Shown: positions 18,409-27,203 of the stretch, piece by piece
How positions within the stretch are numbered: the stretch's first letter is position 1
Layout: each line of letters opens with the position of its first letter
DNA from: Psychrobacter aquaticus CMS 56
GTDB taxonomy: Bacteria; Pseudomonadota; Gammaproteobacteria; Pseudomonadales; Moraxellaceae
Direction of reading: 5' to 3'
Assembly (NCBI RefSeq): GCF_000471625.1
Contig: NZ_AUSW01000011.1
Span: forward strand, 62,001 to 126,000
Length of the DNA: 64,000 bases
Notes under the pieces: generated by a model
The model's database searches: none
Seen by the model: the letters and a program-made list of their open reading frames with translations, nothing else
What the model was told of the DNA's origin: nothing
Translations under genes and position numbers: made by a program

Positions 18409-19971
18409 ATGACGACTATAAAAGAGATGACACTACACCCGCGTAAACTCAGTTTTGAGATGCTACGCGACATTTATGACCACCCTGTTACGTTGACACT
18501 ACCTGATAGTGCTTATGCAGCGATAGATGCGTCACACGCAGACGTACAAGCCATCATTGCACGTGACAAAAGTGCTTATGGTATCAACACGGGTTTTGGC
18601 CTATTGGCAAAGACACGTATCAGTGATGACCAGCTTGAGCTGCTACAGCATAACTTGATCGTCTCTCACTCAGTGGGCACTGGTGAGGCGCTGCCAGACA
18701 ATGTAGTTCGTCTGATTATGGTGATGAAGGTAGCCAGCTTGGCGCAAGGTGTCTCTGGTGTGCGCCGCGCCGTCGTCGATAGCTTACTCGGTTTGATCAA
18801 CAATCAAATCACTCCCAACATTCCGGCCAAAGGCTCAGTTGGCGCATCTGGTGATTTAGCACCTTTATCGCATATGACGCTTGCGATGATGGGTGAAGGG
18901 CATGTCTATGTCGCTGGCAAAAAAGTTCTTGCGGCAGATGCATTGGCACAGCACGGACTGGAGCCAATCACGCTAGCTGCTAAAGAAGGTCTCGCCCTCA
19001 TCAACGGTACTCAGGTCTCAACGGCACTGGCATTACGTGGTTATTTCTTAGCGCGTAACTTGCTTGAGACAGCGACCATTGTCGGTTCTTTGTCTATCGA
19101 CGCCGCTAAAGGCTCAGACGCGCCATTTGATGCGCGTATTCATGAAGTTCGTGGACATCATGGTCAAATCGAAATCGCCAAAGCGCACCGCCAGTTGATC
19201 AAAGGCAGTGCCATTCGCGCCTCGCATGATGGCGAGCAAGACGATAGAGTACAAGATCCTTACTGCTTGCGTTGTCAGCCACAGGTCATGGGAGCGTGCC
19301 TTGATATCATCAACCAAGCAGGCAAAACCTTATTAATCGAATCAAACGCGGTGACTGATAACCCACTTATCTTCAATAACGATGATGGCCCTGTGGCAAT
19401 CTCAGGTGGTAACTTCCATGCTGAGCCAGTTGCCTTTGCCGCTGACATTTTGGCCTTGGCAATCGCTGAGATTGGTTCTATGTCTGAGCGCCGCATCGCC
19501 TTACTAATCGATGCGACTTTATCAGGTGGCTTACCGCCATTCTTGGTTGATAATGCTGGGGTGAACTCAGGCTTTATGATTGCCCATGTAACTGCCGCAG
19601 CGCTGGCATCTGAAAACAAATCTATCGCTCATCCAGGTAGCGTTGATAGTATCCCGACTTCTGCCAACCAAGAAGACCATGTGTCCATGGCAACTTACTG
19701 CGCACGCCGTCTATATGAGATGGCTCAAAACACGGCAACTATTATCGGTATTGAACTACTGGCAGCTGGTCAAGGTATCGATTTTCATCGCGGACTTGAG
19801 ACCTCAGAGATGCTGAAAACAACACATCAAAAACTACGTGCGCAAGTGACTTTTTATGATAAGGATCGCTATCTCGCCCCTGATATCGAAGCGGCGAAAC
19901 AGCTGGTGTTAGATGGCACGCTCGCTGAGCATTGGCAAGAACTGCGCCATGACTGGTATGAGTCCAAATAG
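18409..19971 (+). CDS. hutH: Histidine ammonia-lyase
   Basis: Deaminates L-histidine to trans-urocanate, the entry step of the pathway. The protein has 520 residues, typical length. The Ala-Ser-Gly triad that cyclises to the MIO prosthetic group is seen in [14 protein letters not shown] at residues 146-148. The active-site Tyr is in [10 protein letters not shown], and the conserved [11 protein letters not shown] is present near the C-terminus. It follows hutU by 93 bp, and GAAGG just beyond its stop provides the ribosome site for hutG. Confidence 0.97.
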   Translation: MTTIKEMTLHPRKLSFEMLRDIYDHPVTLTLPDSAYAAIDASHADVQAIIARDKSAYGINTGFGLLAKTRISDDQLELLQHNLIVSHSVGTGEALPDNVVRLIMVMKVASLAQGVSGVRRAVVDSLLGLINNQITPNIPAKGSVGASGDLAPLSHMTLAMMGEGHVYVAGKKVLAADALAQHGLEPITLAAKEGLALINGTQVSTALALRGYFLARNLLETATIVGSLSIDAAKGSDAPFDARIHEVRGHHGQIEIAKAHRQLIKGSAIRASHDGEQDDRVQDPYCLRCQPQVMGACLDIINQAGKTLLIESNAVTDNPLIFNNDDGPVAISGGNFHAEPVAFAADILALAIAEIGSMSERRIALLIDATLSGGLPPFLVDNAGVNSGFMIAHVTAAALASENKSIAHPGSVDSIPTSANQEDHVSMATYCARRLYEMAQNTATIIGIELLAAGQGIDFHRGLETSEMLKTTHQKLRAQVTFYDKDRYLAPDIEAAKQLVLDGTLAEHWQELRHDWYESK

Positions 19972-19984
19972 AAGGAAATCGGCG

Positions 19985-21013
19985 ATGACCATAGCAACTA
20001 TTAACCACACTCTCGCGGATATGACTCGCTGGACAGGACGCGCAGAGCCGTTTGAAACCGACCGCGCTCGCTACTGGTATCAGCTGGCACAGCCCTACGA
20101 GCAGCAATGTATTGGGCTGATTGGTTTTGCGTGTGATCAAGGGGTTAGGCGCAACCAAGGACGCGTGGGTGCAAGAGCCGCGCCGCCCTTGATTCGTCAG
20201 GCATTTGCCACGCTACCAGTCATTGCCGAATTGCAACAACGCTTTGAGGGTCAATTGCCAACCCTATTGGGTGATGCTGGGGATATCCATTGTCATGATA
20301 ATGATGATTTTGCTGCGAGTATCCTTGAGCAAGCTCAAATAAAGTATGCCGATAAAGTAAGCCATATTATTCAGCAAGGCGGTCTGCCCATCGGACTTGG
20401 CGGTGGTCATGCCATTGCATATGGCAGCTTTTTAGGATTGTGGCAGACGCTGTCAAAAGCAGACGATGTAACGGTTGATAAAGCACCAATTATAGGCATT
20501 ATTAATTTTGATGCTCATCTTGATATCCGCCAGTCTGATGTGGCAACGTCTGGTACACCGTTTCGCCAAATTGCCGAACACCTTGCCGAACACAATCAGC
20601 CGTTTAATTATTGCTGCATTGGCGTCAGTCGCTTTTCTAATACCGCTGCCCTCTTTGATCGCGCTGAGCAATTGGGCGTCCATATCATCAGTGATGAGGA
20701 CTGTCATCATCAAACGTGGGATATGCTTGCCAAGCAAATTGAAACATTTATCCGTCACGTCGATGTGCTCTACATGACCATTGATATGGATTGCTTACCA
20801 TCAAGTGTTGTTCCTGGCGTCAGTGCGCCAGCGGCTTACGGTATTGGGCTGATTTTCGTTGAGCGCGCGGTCAAACTGATCATGGCATCAGGCAAAGTAA
20901 AAGTGGCCGATATCGCTGAAATCAACCCTACCTTTGATGTGGATAATCGTAGTTGTAAGGTCGCTGCCCGTCTATTGGCGACTATTAGCGAGCAGCATTT
21001 GCTGGCAAAATAA
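19985..21013 (+). CDS. hutG: Formimidoylglutamase
   Basis: Hydrolyses N-formimino-L-glutamate to glutamate and formamide, the last step of the four-enzyme Hut route. The protein has 342 residues with an arginase/ureohydrolase fold. Mn-binding motifs are visible: GLGGGHAIAYG, INFDAHLDIR and TIDMDCLPSSVVPG. The ATG at 19985 is preferred because GAAGGAAATC lies just upstream, although the frame is open back into hutH. With HutG and no HutF or second HutG-type enzyme in view, the direct route to glutamate plus formamide is predicted. Confidence 0.93.
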   Translation: MTIATINHTLADMTRWTGRAEPFETDRARYWYQLAQPYEQQCIGLIGFACDQGVRRNQGRVGARAAPPLIRQAFATLPVIAELQQRFEGQLPTLLGDAGDIHCHDNDDFAASILEQAQIKYADKVSHIIQQGGLPIGLGGGHAIAYGSFLGLWQTLSKADDVTVDKAPIIGIINFDAHLDIRQSDVATSGTPFRQIAEHLAEHNQPFNYCCIGVSRFSNTAALFDRAEQLGVHIISDEDCHHQTWDMLAKQIETFIRHVDVLYMTIDMDCLPSSVVPGVSAPAAYGIGLIFVERAVKLIMASGKVKVADIAEINPTFDVDNRSCKVAARLLATISEQHLLAK

Positions 21014-21026
21014 TCAGGAGCACATC

Positions 21027-22388
21027 ATGGCGAATACGACAAACACAATGAATCACGCATCTATTGACGATAGATGTATGGTGTCGTTTGACCACATTAT
21101 TATCAATGTCAATCTGGCCACATTTTCAGCACAGTATGGTTTTGATCTCCATACCAACAACAATATTGACACCAAGGAAAATGAATCGATATCAGCCAAT
21201 AGCCCATTGGCAAAAAGCACGCCTTATGGCCAGTTAGAGAATGCGGCTATCGGTATCAAAGAAGAAAAAATTGCGTGGATTGGTGCACATACTCAAATCG
21301 AAGCGTATCTCACTCAATATCAAAGCCATCAAATCACAAATGCTAATGGCAATTGGCTTACACCCGGATTGATCGATTGTCACACTCATATTGTTTATGG
21401 TGGCAATCGCAGCAATGAGTTCGAAGCACGTCTGCATGGTGCCAGTTACCAAGATATCGCAGCACAAGGTGGCGGTATTGTCGCGACCGTTAGCGCCACT
21501 CGTGAGGCTAGCATTGAGACACTATTTGCCCAAAGTGAAAAGCGCCTGCTCGCGCTCATAAAAGAAGGCGTAACCAGCATCGAAATCAAATCTGGTTATG
21601 GTTTGGATTTAGACACTGAACGTAAAATGCTAACAGTCGCTCGCCAGCTGGGCGAAAAGTATGACATTCATGTCAGCACTACCTACCTCGCCGCTCATGC
21701 CCTGCCACCTGAATACAAAGGCCGTGCAGATGACTATATCAAGCAAGTTTGCGAATGGCTGCCAATCCTACATTCAGAAGGCTTGGTCGACGCAGTCGAT
21801 GGTTTCTGTGAAAGCATTGCCTTTAGTGCCGAACAAATCAAGCGCGTCTTTGAAGTCGCACGCGCATTGGGATTACCAGTCAAACTGCATTCTGAGCAGT
21901 TATCTGACATAGGCGGTAGTGCATTAGTTGCCGAATATCAGGGCCTATCAAGCGATCATCTTGAGCACTTATCAGAAGACGATATCAAAAAGATGGCGGT
22001 AAGCAATACGGTCGCTGTCTTATTGCCGGGCGCGTTTTATACTTTGCGTGATACCAAGCTGCCACCGATTGACGCCCTACGTAAACACCAAGTGCCTATG
22101 GCGATTTCAACCGATTGCAATCCGGGTACATCACCGTTGACATCGCTATTATTGGCGATGAACATGGGCTGTACGCTGTTTTATCTCACACCTGAAGAAG
22201 TACTGTCAGGAACAACGGTTCATGCCGCGCAAGCACTAGGCTTAACCCAAAAAGGTAAAATAGAAGTGGGCTATGATGCGGATTTGGCATTATGGGATAT
22301 TACCCGCCCTGCCGATTTGTGCTATCAGATAGGCCTCAACCCTATTCAAGGCATTATGTCTCAAGGCAAGTGGCGGGAAAAAATATAA
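21027..22388 (+). CDS. hutI: Imidazolonepropionase
   Basis: Metal-dependent amidohydrolase that opens 4-imidazolone-5-propionate to N-formimino-L-glutamate. The start at 21027 has CAGGAG seven bases upstream and gives 453 residues, longer than the usual ~405. The extra length is an N-terminal region (about residues 25-65) rich in Asn, Ser and Glu that interrupts the small beta domain before the first strand. Catalytic metal ligands are seen in TPGLIDCHTHIVYGGNR, VKLHSEQLSD and AISTDCNPGTSP. Last gene of hutUHGI, followed by a strong terminator. Confidence 0.95.
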   Translation: MANTTNTMNHASIDDRCMVSFDHIIINVNLATFSAQYGFDLHTNNNIDTKENESISANSPLAKSTPYGQLENAAIGIKEEKIAWIGAHTQIEAYLTQYQSHQITNANGNWLTPGLIDCHTHIVYGGNRSNEFEARLHGASYQDIAAQGGGIVATVSATREASIETLFAQSEKRLLALIKEGVTSIEIKSGYGLDLDTERKMLTVARQLGEKYDIHVSTTYLAAHALPPEYKGRADDYIKQVCEWLPILHSEGLVDAVDGFCESIAFSAEQIKRVFEVARALGLPVKLHSEQLSDIGGSALVAEYQGLSSDHLEHLSEDDIKKMAVSNTVAVLLPGAFYTLRDTKLPPIDALRKHQVPMAISTDCNPGTSPLTSLLLAMNMGCTLFYLTPEEVLSGTTVHAAQALGLTQKGKIEVGYDADLALWDITRPADLCYQIGLNPIQGIMSQGKWREKI

Positions 22389-22415
22389 CTAATATCGTTT
22401 TTTTTATGGTAATTC

Positions 22416-22450
22416 AAAAAGCCCCAGTCATTAGATGATTGGGGCTTTTT
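22416..22450 (+). terminator. Rho-independent terminator of the hut operon
   Basis: Stem of about 16 bp with one G.U-type mismatch, GC core GCCCC/GGGGC, followed by five T. It lies 28 bp beyond hutI. Confidence 0.85.
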
Positions 22451-22789
22451 ATATATGTACATCAGTAGACTCCTACTTTATGTTATTACAAAAACTCGTG
22501 GAATAAATAAGCACATAAAATCATCACATTTAACATCGCATCTAACTTGCAGTAGATTTAATCATATAACCCATTCTTTTATCTCAGTTTCCTCATATAA
22601 ATCATAGATTCAAAGGCAAAAAGTCAAATATAAACGGTAAAAAAATATCGAGAATTTCGAATTAAATTAACAATTACTATATCAATATTGTTAGCAAGGA
22701 ATTACAATACCTTTATTGAAGTGAGGGTATTTTTGGCCAACTCTACTATCTCATCAATATAAACCAACAACCAGTATAGAGAAATCGAT
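22451..22789. other. AT-rich upstream region of the roadblock-PAS cluster
   Basis: About 340 bp of AT-rich DNA between the hut terminator and the roadblock gene. It probably holds the promoter of the sensory cluster. No palindrome or frame stands out. Confidence 0.5.
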
Positions 22790-23152
22790 ATGCGTACAGA
22801 CTCGTTCCAGCAAATCTTGGAAGACCTAAACAGTTCCTCAGCGGATGTTGAAGCATCTGCCCTCATTTCTAACGATGGCCTTATGATTGCTTCAGCCCTA
22901 CCAACTGGCGTTGATGAAGACCGCGTTGGCGCTATGTCAGCGGCTTTATTGTCATTGGGTGACCGCGCAGGACGTGAGCTGGCACGTGGCAGTATCGACC
23001 GTATTATGATTCAAGGCGAAAAAGGCTACGTAATCATGACCTCTTCTGGAGAAGAAGCGGTGCTTACCATTATGGCAAAACCAAATGCGAAGCTGGGTTT
23101 GATATTCTTAGACATCAAACGTGCCTCAGAAGCTCTAGCAAAGCTTATCTGA
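22790..23152 (+). CDS. Roadblock/LC7-domain protein (MglB-like)
   Basis: Small cytoplasmic protein of 120 residues that is essentially one roadblock/LC7 domain. Characteristic segments are ASALISNDGLMIASALP (about 22-38), AMSAALLSLGDRAGREL (about 48-64) and GYVIMTSSGEEAVLTIM, ending in a helix. Bacterial proteins of this fold dimerise and often regulate small Ras-like GTPases, as MglB does for MglA. No GTPase gene is in this window, so the partner is unknown. It begins a same-strand run of five genes (22790-26054). Confidence 0.88.
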   Translation: MRTDSFQQILEDLNSSSADVEASALISNDGLMIASALPTGVDEDRVGAMSAALLSLGDRAGRELARGSIDRIMIQGEKGYVIMTSSGEEAVLTIMAKPNAKLGLIFLDIKRASEALAKLI

Positions 23153-23264
23153 TTGGTAATGTTTTTGATTGGCAGTGTTTTTGATCGAGAATATTATCGA
23201 CAATAACCACACCAGATTGGCTTTTTAATCATTATAACTATAACGATAAATGAAGGAGATTACG

Positions 23265-23759
23265 ATGGGTTCTCCGATCCCTGATGCACATAAGCCTGAT
23301 ATGCCTGCTGAGCAGGTTACTCTGACGTATCATGATGGCCATTCGCGGACTGTCTATGATACAGGTATTGAACGTGCCTACCCAGATGGTAAGCTGATTG
23401 TATCGCGTACAGATTTGGACGGTATCATAACGCATGTTAACGATGCTTTTGTCGAGATTAGCGGCTACAATATTGATGAATTAATTGGTCAACAGCATTA
23501 TATTTTGCGTCATCCTGATATGCCAAAAGCCGCTTATAAAGATTTATGGGATACCGCCGCATCTGGACAAAAATGGCATGGCTACGTCAAAAACCTATGC
23601 AAAGATGGCAGTCATTATTGGGTTTATGCGACCGTTGTGCCTAATGTTCGTCGCGGCGAAACGGTGGGATATACGTCTGTGCGACGTAAACCATCACGCA
23701 GCAAAATCGAAGCGGCGATCGCTCAGTATGCCCAAATGAAACAGAATGAGGAAGGCTAA
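23265..23759 (+). CDS. Stand-alone PAS-domain protein of the Aer type
   Basis: 164 residues consisting of a short N-terminus and one PAS domain. The domain closely follows the FAD-binding PAS of the aerotaxis receptor Aer: TDLDGIITHVNDAFVEISGY, then ILRHPDMPKAAYKDLW, and WHGYVKNLCKDGSHYWV. There is no HAMP, methyl-accepting or kinase domain, so it must signal through a partner. An Aer-like redox or oxygen role is inferred. The start is the ATG at 23265, six bases after AAGGAG; the ATG at 23250 would overlap that ribosome site. The next gene starts 3 bp after its stop. Confidence 0.88.
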   Translation: MGSPIPDAHKPDMPAEQVTLTYHDGHSRTVYDTGIERAYPDGKLIVSRTDLDGIITHVNDAFVEISGYNIDELIGQQHYILRHPDMPKAAYKDLWDTAASGQKWHGYVKNLCKDGSHYWVYATVVPNVRRGETVGYTSVRRKPSRSKIEAAIAQYAQMKQNEEG

Positions 23760-23762
23760 ATC

Positions 23763-24512
23763 ATGACGACACACAATATGTTAATCGCCCCAGATTTTTC
23801 GCCTGAGCGTTTTGCAGGCTGGCACATGTTTAATACCTTGATCCAAAAACGTGCCAACCTAAACATGCATCTGAATATCCCCGCCTCACACGCAGAGCAA
23901 GAACAGATTATTGATGCAAGTGATACACAGGTCATTTATGCCAATCCTTTTGACGCAGCCATACTGATCCGTGAGCAAGGATACCGCGCAGTCGCCCGTC
24001 CCATTGGTAAGTCTGACGAGATGGTCATTGCGGCGGCGGCAAATAGCAATATCAATCGCCTAGAAGACATTCAGGCGGGTGCTACTATAACAATGGCGGA
24101 TAACCGTGATGTTAAGCTGATCGGCTTACGACTATTAGAAGCTGTTGATATAGAAGAAGCTGATCTCCACTGGGATATCACTGAAACGTATCAAGCAGCA
24201 GCGCGTAAAGTCATCAAAGGTGACGCGCAAGCAGCCTTCTTTTTGGCAGAGATTTTTCATAGCTTTTCACGCCTAACTAAAACCCAGTTATCTGTACTCA
24301 TCGAAAGTGATTTGGCTGATATCAGCCATGTGCTACTGATCAAAGAGGGATTTCCTGACACTCAGATCTTTATGGATGCCGTTCTTAATTTGCATCACGA
24401 TGACGATGGTAAAGAAGCATTAACTGAGCTTGGTATGCCGCAAGGGTTTGAGTCAATGAGTGAAGAAGATGCGGAATTTATGATAGATTTGATGCAAACC
24501 TTGCTTGATTAG
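23763..24512 (+). CDS. PhnD-like periplasmic-binding-protein fold without signal peptide
   Basis: 249 residues resembling the PhnD/phosphite-phosphonate binding-protein superfamily (type II fold). Visible are IYANPFDAAILIREQGYRAVARP, here split as IYANPFDAAILIRE and GYRAVARP, then INRLEDIQAGATITMADNRD and AAFFLAEIFHSFSRL. There is no signal peptide or lipobox: the N-terminus MTTHNMLIAPDFSPERF leads straight into the first strand. So it should act in the cytoplasm, as a ligand sensor and not a transporter component; no permease or ATPase is nearby. It is tightly coupled to the PAS gene (3-bp gap). The ligand is unknown. Confidence 0.78.
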   Translation: MTTHNMLIAPDFSPERFAGWHMFNTLIQKRANLNMHLNIPASHAEQEQIIDASDTQVIYANPFDAAILIREQGYRAVARPIGKSDEMVIAAAANSNINRLEDIQAGATITMADNRDVKLIGLRLLEAVDIEEADLHWDITETYQAAARKVIKGDAQAAFFLAEIFHSFSRLTKTQLSVLIESDLADISHVLLIKEGFPDTQIFMDAVLNLHHDDDGKEALTELGMPQGFESMSEEDAEFMIDLMQTLLD

Positions 24513-24609
24513 TTGGCTGATATTAATTGGCCTGTTTCATCTTTTTGCTTAAATTAAGTCATGATCTATTGCTGGTCAATACTGGCTATATGCTACTAAC
24601 GGTACACTA

Positions 24610-24752
24610 TAGTCAATCCAAAATAAAAATGGTATATAAGTTGATAGTGTTCTACTGGTATAAATTTTCCTCGCTGGCTGTTCGCAAGCGTGACAGATGC
24701 TTCATAAAACTCACACCAGCAGAACGGTAACCTTTTTAAAATGGATCGACTG
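24610..24752. mobile_element. Diverged MITE-like element between the PhnD-like gene and the next gene
   Basis: 143-bp element of the same type as 11378-11519, in opposite orientation. Left end TAGTCAATCCAAAATAAAAA; right end reading inward starts CAGTCGATCCATTTTAAAAA. TA flanks both sides (24608-24609, 24753-24754). The interior shares ACTGGTATAAATTTT and the GCTGGCTGT stretch with the other copies. It splits the five-gene cluster without breaking a gene. Confidence 0.65.
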
Positions 24753-24780
24753 TAGTAACTATGGCGTAAAGGACACTATT

Positions 24781-25398
24781 ATGTCTGATTCAGATCTTAT
24801 CAAAGAAAACGAGATGGAAGCGCGCCGCGTGTTTCGCTTATACTCGCGCAAAGTTTTTTTAGCACCCAACAATCGCTACTTTCATGAACAACGTATCAAT
24901 GCGGCGTTGCTTTTAACCGAAAAAGAACCGCTGCAAGGTGCGGTCGCAGACTTTTTTTATGGCTGCTGGTATGATATTCCTTATGATGTAAACAACCTGT
25001 TTACTCGTATCAAAGATCGCCTGTACCCTCATGTCCGACAAGGTTTTCGTGATTGTATTGATAAGAAACGCTATATCCAACGCAACAGTATGCTGGCGAC
25101 TCGCTGGAGTGTACTGATATCGCCTTCTCTCAATGAGCAGAAACAGCGATTGCGTATCAGTAGCGATGACGCCAAACAAATCTCCAAAGACATCACGACC
25201 GAGCTGATGCAAGCGCGTGATGATAAAGATTGGGGCACAATTGAGCAAATAGAAAACGAGTTCTTTGCGCATTGCATCGCTCGCAATGATCGTTTGGCTT
25301 TTTCTTTGGTATGGTTTCGCTTGGGCAAAAGTGACTGGCATTTCGATGAGCGCTGGAATAACTGTCAGCAACACCTAGATCAAACCATCAAAAGCTAA
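24781..25398 (+). CDS. Uncharacterised cytoplasmic protein of the roadblock-PAS cluster
   Basis: 205 residues, no signal peptide or membrane segment, predicted mostly helical and rich in Arg, Asp, Trp and aromatic residues. I do not recognise a family. Features: an N-terminal basic patch ARRVFRLYSRKVFLAP (about 14-29), a helix HVRQGFRDCIDKKRYIQRN, and a C-terminus with WFRLGKSDWHFDERW. The start at 24781 has AAAGGA 9 bases upstream; a longer frame from 24697 would begin inside the MITE-like element and is rejected. It lies between the PhnD-like gene and the last gene of the cluster. Confidence 0.75.
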   Translation: MSDSDLIKENEMEARRVFRLYSRKVFLAPNNRYFHEQRINAALLLTEKEPLQGAVADFFYGCWYDIPYDVNNLFTRIKDRLYPHVRQGFRDCIDKKRYIQRNSMLATRWSVLISPSLNEQKQRLRISSDDAKQISKDITTELMQARDDKDWGTIEQIENEFFAHCIARNDRLAFSLVWFRLGKSDWHFDERWNNCQQHLDQTIKS

Positions 25399-25439
25399 CT
25401 TATTACTTATTCAAAACTTTCATCACAATGGTAGCCGCT

Positions 25440-26054
25440 ATGTCCTCTTACTTAAATGCTGATAAAACCTATCTGACCTTAACGCCAGCCGGTATTTTTG
25501 AGGCATTTTCACAAAATGAACCGACTGATGAGCAGCTGTCACTACAAGATCTCTTGTCTTATGAGCAGACCCTGCTAGCTGCTGACTGGCTGGAGCGCTA
25601 TTCTGATGACTGGTTACAAAGCTTTACAGAGCAAGGCTGGATTGAAAAGCTGTCTCTATTTTTGCCAGCGCCCAATTTGCCATTGGATCAGTTTTTGCCC
25701 TATGTGGTTGCCAGCTTGTCGGGCAAACGCCGCGCAGCGATTGGCTCTGATGAAGGATTTTGTCTGGCGCGGATTGGCTACAGTCAAGAAGAAGCGGACA
25801 TGCTAAGTGTGGCGGCGGCTGATTTTTCGGGTTTTATGCTACGCCAAAAACAACGCGGCTGGGCGGTAGAAAGCCAAGCTATTTCATTTTTTCAGCAGGT
25901 CGATTTACTGATTCCTGAGACCAGTTTTGTGTTTTTGTGGATTGACGGTTCAGGCTACGTGCTTATCATCGATGGTGAGCCTCTGACCAATAGTCGTGCC
26001 TTTGTAGAGCTGGTATGGGCATTAAAAACATCTGGACTAAGATTCCTGAGCTAA
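25440..26054 (+). CDS. Uncharacterised protein with possible C-terminal roadblock-like domain
   Basis: 204 residues, cytoplasmic. The N-terminal half (LTLTPAGIFEAF to WIEKLSLFLP) reads like a small helical module. The C-terminal half from about residue 95 (DEGFCLARIGYSQEEADML, then SFVFLWIDGSGYVLII) has an alternating strand-helix-strand pattern like the roadblock/LC7 fold of the first gene in the cluster. This resemblance is by eye and unproven. An in-frame ATG at 25428 is an alternative start; neither has a strong ribosome site. It ends the same-strand run that began at 22790. Confidence 0.72.
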   Translation: MSSYLNADKTYLTLTPAGIFEAFSQNEPTDEQLSLQDLLSYEQTLLAADWLERYSDDWLQSFTEQGWIEKLSLFLPAPNLPLDQFLPYVVASLSGKRRAAIGSDEGFCLARIGYSQEEADMLSVAAADFSGFMLRQKQRGWAVESQAISFFQQVDLLIPETSFVFLWIDGSGYVLIIDGEPLTNSRAFVELVWALKTSGLRFLS

Positions 26055-26512
26055 ATCCATTCCCTACCTGACTCAGCTCAACATTCATTAATAATTCCTT
26101 ACCTCAATAAATGCGCCTGACTTTCTTTAAAACAGGTGCATTATTCCTCTCTACTGTTATATTATTTCTCTATGCCTTATTTTTCTGTTATTCAGCAGCG
26201 ATGTAGGGCATGTTGAACATTCGACCATGATAATGTGCCGTACTCATTTCATAGTGAATTGACTATATAGTCAGTGAGAAGTAATATCGATAAAACACGT
26301 ATAGCCAGTTTATGCATAGTAATAAGAATACCTTGAGAATTAACAACACCTTATCAAGCTGTTGAGTCATAATATCTCCAATACTAAAACCACGCTTTTT
26401 TGAAGTATTTATAAAGTTTTGACAACTTAACTCATTATCGTCAGCTATTACCCTCTTTAAAAGTGGCAACTTCTGCCAAATATTGCACTCTTGCTTATTT
26501 TTAGGATCTTTT
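26055..26512. other. Intergenic region with repeat fragments upstream of the methyltransferase
   Basis: About 458 bp. It contains a half-copy of the AGGGCATGTTGAACA repeat (26204-26219), a GACTATATAGTC palindrome (26261-26272) that looks like two MITE ends back to back, and the dispersed motif at 26268-26308. A minus-strand frame here overlaps the next gene and is judged spurious. Confidence 0.55.
26268..26308. repeat. Dispersed 41-bp motif, copy A
   Basis: Core AAGTAATATCGATAAAACAC. It matches 50212-50252 at about 32 of 41 positions. It starts with TAGTC like the MITE ends, so it may be the end of another element type. Confidence 0.45.
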
Positions 26513-27184
26513 ATGACTTCGTTGACCACTGTACGCTTGCGTTATCAAACGATTGAAATTGGCAACACAGATATTCATATTTGTACCCTGCGTGACAATC
26601 AACAATTTAGTGATCCTGAGAATGAAGCCTTAGATTTAGGTATTTGTTCGGCTTCTTGGCCGATGTTTGGGGTGATATGGCCATCGAGTTTGGTGCTGGC
26701 GAATCATATGCTCAATTACGATATTGCAGGAAAGCGCATCTTGGAGGTTGGCTGCGGCATGGCACTATCTAGCCTACTGCTGAATAGCCGACATGCCGAC
26801 ATCACAGCGACTGATTATCATCCAACGGTTGAGTATTTCCTCGATCGCAATACCACACTTAATAATAATGAAGAGATCAATTTTGAGCGTTTAAACTGGG
26901 CAGAAGACAATAGCCATCTCGGTCAGTTTGATATGATTATCGGCAGTGACTTGCTTTACGAAGACCAACATATCGATATCTTGGCGGCGTTTATCGCGCG
27001 GCATGCATTGCCAACCTGTGAGGTTATCGTCGTAGATCCGGGTCGTGGTCGCAAAAACAAGCTGACCAATAAGATGATAGAGTTTGGTTTTAGCAGCAAG
27101 CATGTCAAGCCTGAGAATACCGCCTATCTTGACGCGCCCTTTAAAGGGCATATTTTGACGTTTTCGCGGGATAGCAGCAAATAA
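26513..27184 (+). CDS. SAM-dependent methyltransferase (Methyltransf_16/METTL-like)
   Basis: Class I methyltransferase of 223 residues. SAM-binding motif I is ILEVGCGMALSSLLL (about residue 77), followed by an acidic strand ITATDYHPTV and the post-motif FDMIIGSDLLYE. The Asp-Leu-Leu-Tyr-Glu pattern is typical of the lysine-methyltransferase-like family 16 group, so a protein substrate is possible. The start at 26513 follows AGGATCT; a longer frame from 26483 lacks a ribosome site. It converges on the GNAT gene, with only 19 bp between stops. Confidence 0.8.
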   Translation: MTSLTTVRLRYQTIEIGNTDIHICTLRDNQQFSDPENEALDLGICSASWPMFGVIWPSSLVLANHMLNYDIAGKRILEVGCGMALSSLLLNSRHADITATDYHPTVEYFLDRNTTLNNNEEINFERLNWAEDNSHLGQFDMIIGSDLLYEDQHIDILAAFIARHALPTCEVIVVDPGRGRKNKLTNKMIEFGFSSKHVKPENTAYLDAPFKGHILTFSRDSSK

Positions 27185-27203
27185 GAGAAGTAATGAGCGG
27201 CTA

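Noticed and set aside
26263..26529. 88-codon minus-strand frame upstream of the methyltransferase
   Set aside because: It overlaps the start of the methyltransferase gene, runs through repeat motifs and has no ribosome site or family resemblance.
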